11,865 bases of DNA. Origin: Nostoc sp. CHAB 5834 (GTDB lineage: Bacteria > Cyanobacteriota > Cyanobacteriia > Cyanobacteriales > Nostocaceae). The DNA lies in NCBI GenBank assembly GCA_020829485.1, contig JAIVFU010000158.1, forward strand, positions 1 to 11,865, written 5' to 3'. The notes beneath the pieces were generated by a model that saw only the letters and a list, made by a program, of their open reading frames with translations, was not told the DNA's origin and made no database searches. The translations under genes and the position numbers were made by a program. Positions within the stretch are counted from its first letter, which is position 1. Each line of letters opens with the position of its first letter. Shown one piece after another: positions 6,827 to 11,865 of this stretch.

Positions 6827-6902
6827 ATTGATTCCTATTATGTGGCTAACTTGACCCGTTCAAAGACTAAAATTAGGATGCCATTGTTTCTATGTTGTTG
6901 CT

Positions 6903-7017
6903 GCCTGGGCTACGTTTGAAAAAATATTACTCCTGCTATGTAGATAGTCTTAATAGCGGTAGTAATAAAAATTTGGCTGATTTAGACGAAGATGAAAAGT
7001 GGTTAGCGCATACCTTC
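6903..7017 (+). pseudogene. rep 3'-end fragment, copy 3 (frameshifted)
   Basis: It starts at the same point as copy 2 (CTGGGCTACGTTTG at 6905 and 6230) and shares its bases where copy 2 differs from rep, so copies 2 and 3 are closest relatives. A one-base insertion (CTATGTAGAT against CTATTAGAT, near 6940) breaks the frame, and a small deletion occurs near 7008. The homology ends at about 7017, where it touches the stop codon of the minus-strand gene at 7016. Confidence 0.8.
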
Positions 7018-7525
7018 ACTTATTTGCTTTTTTGTATACGATAATCACTCTATCTAAGTAAAGTTCATCCGTTACTACTGAGATGGTTCGTATAAGCTGT
7101 TCGCCTTGAACTTCAATGCTATCAGATATTTTCGTGTCACCATCGTCGTATCTGAGCTTTTTTTTACTAACTTCATCGCTAGGTACAGCCCACGATACTA
7201 GATCATCAACCAATAAGAAGGCTTTAGAGTCATAGAAACTTAGATGACCATTAAACGGTATAACTTCAGACTCCAATACCCCTTCTCTGTCAAACCAATA
7301 AACTTTTGGTTCGCCTATTCTTTCTTCAAAGAATTTACCATCTGATGAGATAGTTAGAGTAAGTCCTTCGGTTGCTTCTACCTGAGCAATTAAATTGTTG
7401 CTGTTACCATTCAACCAATTTTCGACACCATTCGGATCTGGTTCATCACCGATAAATTTTATGTCGCTGTTTAGAGAAATGCTTCCAGTTAACAGCCATG
7501 TTCCAATTAATAATTCTATATTCAT
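7016..7525 (-). CDS. hypothetical protein, 169 aa, beta-rich
   Basis: Not recognised. It opens MNIELLIGTWLLTGS and contains many alternating short strands (LTLTISSDGKFFEE at 55-68, KVYWFD, HLSFYDSKAFLLVDDL, ending in LYLDRVIIVYKK). The early G-x-W and the later DGKF resemble lipocalin-like small beta-barrel proteins, but this is weak. No signal peptide is evident. There is no Shine-Dalgarno sequence, and it follows the TraK-like gene by 13 bp on the same strand, so the two are probably cotranscribed. Its stop codon touches rep-tail copy 3. Confidence 0.6.
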   Translation of the reverse strand: MNIELLIGTWLLTGSISLNSDIKFIGDEPDPNGVENWLNGNSNNLIAQVEATEGLTLTISSDGKFFEERIGEPKVYWFDREGVLESEVIPFNGHLSFYDSKAFLLVDDLVSWAVPSDEVSKKKLRYDDGDTKISDSIEVQGEQLIRTISVVTDELYLDRVIIVYKKANK

Positions 7526-7538
7526 AGGATTTTTCTAA

Positions 7539-8003
7539 TTACAGGTTTGATTCAGGCTGTTGCTGCTGTGCTACTGGCTCTTTACTTTGTCTCTTGCCCT
7601 TTGCACTATTAACTGTTGATTTATCCGGCTCACTACTAGCTTGATCTGACGCAGTATTTTCTACTGTTAGCTGAGTTGAAGTAGCCGGATTTGATGACTG
7701 ATTCTTGTCGTCGCTTGAAGATGTTTTTTTCTGGCGACGGCTGCTTTTCTTCAACTCGCCCAATAAATATTTGATTCTGCTGCCAGCTAAATTAATCCCC
7801 AAACCCTTCAGCATCTCCGATACTTCATCGTAAGTGTAGCCGTACTTATCAGAAGTCAGTTTCTCAATGTATCTCCTCATCTTCCGAACAGCTTCTCTGT
7901 CCGATACATCCTCTCGTTGTTTTGGCTTCTGCTCCTTCAGTAGATTGATGGCCTTATCAATCTTGCCCTTCGTAATCACTTCCGAATTCTGATGCTCACT
8001 CAT
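7539..8003 (-). CDS. TraK/MobB-like putative mobilization or DNA-binding protein, 154 aa
   Basis: Residues about 10-88 follow a pattern common in small cyanobacterial plasmid proteins: a first helix (KIDKAINLLKEQ), a basic REAVRKMRRYIEKL helix (37-49), then GYTYDEVSEMLKGLGINLAG (55-74) and SRIKYLLGELKK (75-86). The last two parts resemble a helix-turn-helix of the TraK kind (Y-x-E/D-hydrophobic, then a short recognition helix). Residues 89-154 are a disordered Ser/Gln/Thr-rich tail with basic patches. A perfect 12-bp palindrome lies 3 bp before the start codon, and the palindrome array begins 85 bp upstream. It may bind either as a relaxosome, partition or regulatory protein. The family call is from pattern memory. 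Confidence 0.6.
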   Translation of the reverse strand: MSEHQNSEVITKGKIDKAINLLKEQKPKQREDVSDREAVRKMRRYIEKLTSDKYGYTYDEVSEMLKGLGINLAGSRIKYLLGELKKSSRRQKKTSSSDDKNQSSNPATSTQLTVENTASDQASSEPDKSTVNSAKGKRQSKEPVAQQQQPESNL

Positions 8004-8006
8004 GGT

Positions 8007-8018
8007 TATTCATGAATA
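8007..8018. promoter_or_regulatory. perfect 12-bp palindrome before the TraK-like gene
   Basis: TATTCATGAATA is a perfect palindrome located 3 bp upstream of the start codon of the minus-strand gene. Its position suggests an operator for self-regulation or for blocking initiation. No test is possible from sequence alone. Confidence 0.35.
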
Positions 8019-8087
8019 TTGATTAACTGATAATTATCGACTATTTGAAAAAATCTGATTCAAAATCCTCAAAAAAATTGACTATTG

Positions 8088-8457
8088 CGGCTACGCCGAA
8101 TTACCTTTTTGTACTACGGCTACGCCTTATATTTTTTAGTGTGGCAGCTTCGCTGGTAGTCTTATTCAAGCTCATGCTAAAAAATCTGGCTATTACAGCT
8201 ACGCTGAATCAGAGAACTTTACTTAAAACAGCTACGCTGAATTATCTTTTCATATTACAGCTACGCTGAACTATTATTTTGTGTGCCAGCTTCGCTGAAT
8301 CAGAGAATTTTCATATAGCGGCTACGCCATTTGTACCGACTCTGTAGCGGCTACGCCGAACCAGAATTTACCGACTGCTTGATTTTATCAAATTCCGGCT
8401 ACGCCGTTGATATATCCCTCTGTAAGTTGTAGGATAATCAGCATCACGGCTACGCCG
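8088..8457. repeat. array of eleven 11-bp covarying palindromes, iteron-like
   Basis: Eleven copies of a short inverted repeat start at 8088, 8117, 8145, 8196, 8229, 8258, 8287, 8319, 8348, 8396 and 8447. The core is CGGCTACGCCG in six copies (two differ in the last base), CAGCTACGCTG in three and CAGCTTCGCTG in two. The arms change together (GGC/GCC or AGC/GCT), so pairing is always kept. Seven of ten start-to-start distances are 28-33 bp and the other three are 48-51 bp. The spacers are AT-rich. The copies fall in different frames, so the region is not coding. Such palindromes are widely dispersed in Nostoc-type genomes; clustering here next to mobilization genes suggests a protein-binding, centromere or origin role, which is inference. 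Confidence 0.75.
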
Positions 8458-8660
8458 AAAGTACTCCCGCCTTCAGCCCCCTGCTGTGCTCTCCGTACAT
8501 ACGTAACACACGATACCTCACTCACCCCCAAAATGGGCTAGAAGCCAGCCATGCCTCAAAGCTTACGCTTTGTCTCGCTGCGCTCGAACGGCAGACTGGT
8601 TCAAGTGGGGAAACCCCCCTTGAAAAACCCCCCTCGCAATGTCCCGATATCTCTCGACTT
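8458..8660. other. mobC upstream region, candidate oriT area
   Basis: These 200 bp between the palindrome array and mobC hold no supported gene. They contain an AAGC-TTAC-GCTT hairpin near 8560, a CGCTGCGCTCG stretch near 8576, the stronger hairpin at 8600-8624, and two C6 runs (8614-8619 and 8628-8633). An origin of transfer often lies next to mobC and relaxase genes, so this is the first place to look. No recognised nick site was found. Confidence 0.35.
8600..8624. repeat. GC-rich hairpin upstream of mobC
   Basis: TTCAAG (8600-8605) pairs with CTTGAA (8619-8624), and GGGG (8607-8610) pairs with the C run at 8614-8618, with an AAA loop. It sits 36 bp before the mobC ATG and is followed by AAAACCCCCCTC. 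There is no T-tract, so it is not an ordinary terminator. It could be the inverted repeat of an origin of transfer or an RNA hairpin in the mob leader. Confidence 0.45.
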
Positions 8661-9059
8661 ATGGCGAATCGCAAGCAGTCAAAAGCTTTAGTCAGAAAGC
8701 ATATTTTTCCAGTTAGGTTAAGTGATATTGAACTGGATATGATTCGGATTAAATCACAAGACGCGGGGATGTCAGCAAGTGAACTAATGAGGCGTAATGC
8801 ATTGATGCGTCCATTACCTAAACGACTAAGTAAAATTAGCCTACAAACATATTGGGAATTAGGACAAATCGGGAACAATCTAAACCAGCTTGTCAAGGCA
8901 ACTAACACAGCGCTAAAAATTGGGCGAACTTTACCTGCTGATCCAGAACTGCTAAGAGAACTATTAGAACTGCTACATCAGTGCAGACGAGACATTGGCT
9001 CGGATGATGTTGATGATGAAGATTCGGAAGAGGAAGAGGATGATTGGGAAGCAGACTAA
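8661..9059 (+). CDS. mobC: MobC-like relaxosome accessory protein, 132 aa
   Basis: The N-terminal part carries a ribbon-helix-helix-like DNA-binding unit: basic start (MANRKQSKALVRKHIFPVRL), then SDIELDMIRIKSQDAGMSAS and ELMRRNALMRP. The middle has the hallmark ELGQIGNNLNQLVKATN (about 74-90) of the MobC family. The C-terminus is very acidic (DDEDSEEEEDDWEAD). MobC proteins bind near oriT, help separate the strands and assist the relaxase. The ATG at 8661 is the first start codon in the frame, without a clear Shine-Dalgarno sequence. The end overlaps the relaxase start by 20 bp, and the acidic codons GAGGAAGAGG double as its ribosome binding site. Confidence 0.85.
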   Translation: MANRKQSKALVRKHIFPVRLSDIELDMIRIKSQDAGMSASELMRRNALMRPLPKRLSKISLQTYWELGQIGNNLNQLVKATNTALKIGRTLPADPELLRELLELLHQCRRDIGSDDVDDEDSEEEEDDWEAD

Positions 9060-10836
9060 AGGCAGAGGTTTTCGCAAGCTGTTGGATTATTTAGAATCCC
9101 GCGAAGATGCCAAACTAATTGGCGGCAACATGAGCGGAAGAAATGCCCGTGAGTTAGCGCGTGAGTTTAAGCTGTCGAGACAACTAAATTCTGATGCAGA
9201 CCGAGTTGTTTACCATGTCTCGCTGTCAGCAGCTAAGGGTGATAAATTAGATGATGAGAAGTGGAGTGAAATCGGCGATCGCTACATGAAGGAAATGGGT
9301 TTTGATGCCAATCAGTTTGTCATCTTCCGCCACCATAACACCGACGACGACCACATCCACATTGCAGCCAGCAGAATTAGGATGGATACAGGGCTGTTAG
9401 TCCATGATTCCTGGGATTACGTTCGCTCGGAAAAAGTTCTGCGACAAATCGAGCAAGACTATGATTTAGTGCAAGTGCAGGGCAGTAGAGAGAAACTGAA
9501 TCGTACACCCAGTACCGGACAAATCAGGCGCATAAGGCGAGAGCAGGAAGAATATTCGTTGGGGCAACGCGACTCCCCCCCAGAGCGTACCATTAAGGAG
9601 CAAGTTCAGCAGACAATTGACAACGCATCTGTTGACAATCCTCAGATGCCTTTATTCATCATGCGCTTGCAGGTTGATGGCATCAGTGTAAGGACAGGAT
9701 TTACCAGAAATGGGAAATCTAAAGGAATTTCTTACGAGAAAGATGGGCAAGCTTTCAGTGGCACACAATTAGGTGCAGCTTATACCTTCCCAGGTTTGCA
9801 AAAACATCGTGGAGTTGACTACCAATCACAACGTGATGATGCCCAGATTGAGCAGCTGTTGAACAATCGTGTTGGGCAAGCAGTGGAGAGCGAACAACTC
9901 ATAAATGCAATCCCTCTTAATAAAGCTCAACCTCTAACCACAGATAAACTAAAGCTAAAAGATAATCAGAAAGCCGAGTTATATAAGTATTACAGTGCTG
10001 ACTTGCATAACTTATTAGTGAGTGACCGAGACAAAGAAATTGTCAAGAGGGCATTATTAGATAATAAGCCAGTTCAAGATGTTGAAGAAATTATCTTTGC
10101 CAGTCCAGCCGGATGGACTACTGATGAAGCTAAAACATTAGTTCTAATCGCTACCAATCAACTGGCATCTGATAGAGAGCAAAAACAGCGTTCACCCCAG
10201 TTTACACCACCGCCAGAGGATGAAAGCCTACGCCCAGTATTACAGCATTTCTTGACTCAAAAACGTGGTATAACAAACTTCCTTGTACACCCATTACAGC
10301 AGCAGGGGTTGGGTTACATAGACCAGCACCGAAATGTTGTCTTTATCAAGCGCTCTTTGAACGGTGAAAAGTCAGGCGCACTGGTTTGGGATACTCATCG
10401 CCAAGATAATCGTTGTTCCGAGTACCCCGAAAACAGCGATCGCTCTTCATGCTGGTTTCATCTGAAATTGGGTGTCTCGGCAGACGATAAAATCGAGAGA
10501 GTGTACTTGTGTTCTTCCCCCATTGATGCTTTGACAATGGCAGAGATTGACAGGAATGGACACAAGGGGCAACCACCAGTGAGGACAATGTACATGGCAG
10601 TGGATGACCCGGATGACTTGCCCTTTGAGGTACTTAGAAATATCAGTAGAATTGGTTTGGCATTTAATAATGATGATCAGGGAAATGAAGCCGCCCAGGT
10701 TGTTCAGGAAATGTTACCCCAGGCTAAAAGAATTGCACCCAATGGACAAAGTTGGAATGAGGTTTTTGTTAGAGAGCGGCAGAGGCAGCAAGAGATAGTG
10801 GAGCAAAAGCAACGCTCTAGGGGTTTTAGTCGATAA
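9040..10836 (+). CDS. mobA: MobA/VirD2-type relaxase with C-terminal DUF3991/Toprim-like region, 598 aa
   Basis: It nicks oriT and leads the strand into transfer. A frame from ATG 8995 exists, but ATG 9040 has AGGA five bases upstream and gives the family's typical N-terminus MIGKQTKGRGFRKLLDYLES, with Y17 the likely nucleophile. The metal-binding motif is FRHHNTDDDHIHI (96-108), with H98, H105 and H107. Residues about 395-480 (KRGITNF, LGYIDQHRNVVFI, GALVWDTH, CWFHL) resemble DUF3991, and about 486-575 resemble Toprim: VYLCSSPIDAL (488-498) and GLAFNNDDQG (539-548). The usual Toprim Glu is Ser here and the first Asp of DxD is Asn, so this part may bind DNA rather than catalyse. It is coupled to mobC by a 20-bp overlap. 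Confidence 0.9.
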   Translation: MIGKQTKGRGFRKLLDYLESREDAKLIGGNMSGRNARELAREFKLSRQLNSDADRVVYHVSLSAAKGDKLDDEKWSEIGDRYMKEMGFDANQFVIFRHHNTDDDHIHIAASRIRMDTGLLVHDSWDYVRSEKVLRQIEQDYDLVQVQGSREKLNRTPSTGQIRRIRREQEEYSLGQRDSPPERTIKEQVQQTIDNASVDNPQMPLFIMRLQVDGISVRTGFTRNGKSKGISYEKDGQAFSGTQLGAAYTFPGLQKHRGVDYQSQRDDAQIEQLLNNRVGQAVESEQLINAIPLNKAQPLTTDKLKLKDNQKAELYKYYSADLHNLLVSDRDKEIVKRALLDNKPVQDVEEIIFASPAGWTTDEAKTLVLIATNQLASDREQKQRSPQFTPPPEDESLRPVLQHFLTQKRGITNFLVHPLQQQGLGYIDQHRNVVFIKRSLNGEKSGALVWDTHRQDNRCSEYPENSDRSSCWFHLKLGVSADDKIERVYLCSSPIDALTMAEIDRNGHKGQPPVRTMYMAVDDPDDLPFEVLRNISRIGLAFNNDDQGNEAAQVVQEMLPQAKRIAPNGQSWNEVFVRERQRQQEIVEQKQRSRGFSR

Positions 10837-10854
10837 TAAGAGTGTTGAGCCGAC

Positions 10855-10979
10855 GAACTCGTTGCCGCTTCGCTCTCGGAGTCGGTGGCTCTTACGGGCA
10901 GAAAGATTACTGATTAGGCCGACTAGATCCTGCATCCCGCAAGAGCCACTCCGCTGCGCCGACTCCGAGCCACGAGTTC
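10855..10979. repeat. long interrupted inverted repeat after the relaxase gene
   Basis: Three paired blocks form one long stem: GAACTCGT (10855-10862) with ACGAGTTC (10972-10979); CTCGGAGTCGG (10875-10885) with CCGACTCCGAG (10959-10969); TGGCTCTT (10886-10893) with AAGAGCCA (10941-10948). That is 27 bp of pairing. Each arm carries a different short insert (12 nt at 10863-10874, 10 nt at 10949-10958), both of the GC-rich CGC-type seen elsewhere in the window. The 47-nt loop contains ATCCTGC (10927-10933). It could terminate mob transcription or be a replication or transfer site. Confidence 0.65.
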
Positions 10980-11039
10980 TTAAATCCTGGATATTCAAAA
11001 ACTACTTTACTTGCGTGTTATGCTCCTCGTTCATTTTAG

Positions 11040-11109
11040 CCTACAGACTCTCTCGTCTGGATGAGAGCCTATGTTAGATCGCTTCGAGCAATCTGTAGGA
11101 ATACAGACG
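11040..11109 (+). other. segment with mutually exclusive hairpins
   Basis: CCTACAGA (11040-11047) is complementary to TCTGTAGG (11092-11099). The same right arm can instead pair locally as TCTGTA-GGAA-TACAGA (11092-11107). CTCTC/GAGAG (11050-11067) and CGTCTG/CAGACG (11054-11059 with 11104-11109) are further competing pairs. The pattern resembles an RNA switch or a complex terminator, but no known RNA family was recognised and chance cannot be excluded. Confidence 0.3.
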
Positions 11110-11143
11110 GAAAGAATCCTTCGGCTTTTTGCTCTTTTGCTGA

Positions 11144-11746
11144 CTAATTAAAAGAACAGCCATCAATTATCTCAACAGCTTTGTGAATGTTCTTAAAGCT
11201 ACTTATCAACCACCCTGCTGATGTTTTCTCCAAGTAAAAGTCTCGTATTTGAAGGAATTTAGGTTGATATCCTCTACATACCTTGGGTGAAATACCCCAA
11301 TATACAATCCTTTCTATTTTCCTGTTGGCTCTTATTTTTACCCGTTTATTTTCCTCAAGCATTTGGTAGTCCTCAAATTCAGCCCTACTACTGTTGTCAT
11401 AATTAATGACGGCAAAAGAGTTCCTAGAACGTACTGCGTCTATCAACTCCTCTTGACTCTTAAGTGCCTGTCCAGTGTATGACGCACGAAGTCTACTTTT
11501 GTCCAAATTCTCAAAGGCAACGAGGTCAGTCAGGTATGAGGTTTCAATAACTGTTTCTGCCTGTACACGTTGTTCCTGTGTGGGAGACGTTGATTGAGTT
11601 CGACAACTATCTGGCTGAGGTGTCTTTAGTTCCAAGTAAATTGGTCTAGTAGTACTAGGGTCAACCCTCAAATCTATCTTTTCTACTCTGTCCTGATAGC
11701 ACGCAGGATACAAATAAATTTCTACACTTTTCCTTCTAGCCCACAT
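11144..11746 (-). CDS. hypothetical protein, 200 aa
   Basis: Not recognised. A TTG at 11758 extends the frame by four codons, but ATG at 11746 is preferred; an in-frame stop lies just upstream of the TTG, so the gene cannot be longer. Residues 1-65 are basic to polar with a Gln/Thr/Ser-rich linker (about 40-60). From residue 66 the pattern (helices, then KRVKIRANRKIERIVYWG at 134-151 and RDFYLEKTSAGWLISSF at 168-184) resembles the strand pairs that close NTF2-like or ARC6/IMS-type domains in cyanobacterial proteins, where Y-L-x-K-x-x-x-G-W-x-I is typical. That link is weak. The short N-terminus may mean that an original kinase or membrane part has been lost. It is convergent with the relaxase gene. 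Confidence 0.55.
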   Translation of the reverse strand: MWARRKSVEIYLYPACYQDRVEKIDLRVDPSTTRPIYLELKTPQPDSCRTQSTSPTQEQRVQAETVIETSYLTDLVAFENLDKSRLRASYTGQALKSQEELIDAVRSRNSFAVINYDNSSRAEFEDYQMLEENKRVKIRANRKIERIVYWGISPKVCRGYQPKFLQIRDFYLEKTSAGWLISSFKNIHKAVEIIDGCSFN

Positions 11747-11865
11747 TCCGCACTTCAACCTGTATTACAAAAAGTTACAGATAATTCTGGGACGTAAGTA
11801 AATAAAAATACACAAAGGTGTTCAGTAAATAGGCATTAAGAAACGAATCTATGTGACGAACCATA

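Larger units (their letters stand above)
10837..11143. other. non-coding region between convergent genes
   Basis: These 307 bp separate the relaxase (plus) from the gene at 11144 (minus). They contain the interrupted inverted repeat and the alternative-hairpin segment listed separately, and end with CTTCGGCTTTTTGCTCTTTT (about 11119-11138), whose T runs could end plus-strand transcripts. No supported gene was seen here. Confidence 0.5.

Noticed and set aside
5352..7017. Insertion sequence with the rep tails as terminal repeats
   Set aside because: The copies are direct, not inverted, no transposase lies between them, and no target duplications were seen.
8045..8269. Open frame of 74 codons on the plus strand across the palindrome array
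   Set aside because: Its peptide only reflects the repeats, which fall in different frames; no ribosome binding site and no credible protein features.
8088..8457. CRISPR array
   Set aside because: Repeats are only 11 bp, palindromic and variable, spacers are shorter than usual and AT-rich, and no cas genes are nearby.
8522..8908. Minus-strand frame of 128 codons opposite mobC
   Set aside because: It is a shadow of mobC, which has clear family motifs on the plus strand.
11040..11120. Hammerhead-like ribozyme (CTGGATGAGAG and GGAAAG)
   Set aside because: The core CUGANGA is not matched because of an extra G, and the required stems do not form.

Overview
The window looks like part of a mobilizable plasmid (or a plasmid-derived island) from a filamentous, Nostoc-type cyanobacterium. 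The evidence is eight perfect HIP1 octamers (GCGATCGC, for example at 145, 1155, 3318, 4908, 5289, 5819, 9275 and 10436), AT-rich spacers carrying short GGCTACGCC-type palindromes, and a large replication protein of the cyanobacterial CyRepA1 type next to a MobC/relaxase pair.

Layout. (1) 1-644, minus strand: a two-TM hypothetical membrane protein (72-644) overlapping and probably translationally coupled to a gene that runs off the left edge (1-85). (2) 645-960: a divergent control region with promoter-like boxes and nested inverted repeats. (3) 961-1893, plus: a 55-aa ribbon-helix-helix (RHH) regulator, then a 241-aa hypothetical protein. (4) 1894-2150: a terminator-like hairpin, a promoter candidate, two inverted repeats, and a hairpin that buries the Shine-Dalgarno sequence of rep. 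(5) 2151-5699, plus: the primase-helicase replication protein. (6) 5639-8003, minus: five accessory genes (an 80-aa protein, an HNH endonuclease, a 142-aa MGEAKRRK protein, a 169-aa protein, and a TraK/MobB-like DNA-binding protein). Two diverged fragments of a rep 3' end (6228-6392 and 6903-7017) lie between them. (7) 8004-8660: eleven copies of an 11-bp covarying palindrome, then a GC-rich hairpin just before the mobilization genes (candidate oriT region). (8) 8661-10836, plus: mobC and a relaxase with a C-terminal DUF3991/Toprim-like region, overlapping by 20 bp. (9) 10837-11143: structured non-coding DNA between convergent genes. (10) 11144-11746, minus: a hypothetical protein.

How it fits together. 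The replication module (RHH regulator, control region, Rep) and the mobilization module (palindrome array, MobC, relaxase) form the backbone. The accessory genes between them all point against the backbone, and each group ends against a rep 3'-end sequence. This suggests serial acquisition at the end of rep. The most notable signals are these repeated rep tails, the palindrome array with compensatory base changes, the hairpin that can hide the rep Shine-Dalgarno sequence, and the altered catalytic residues of the relaxase Toprim-like region. No parAB, transposase, tRNA, rRNA or CRISPR array was seen.
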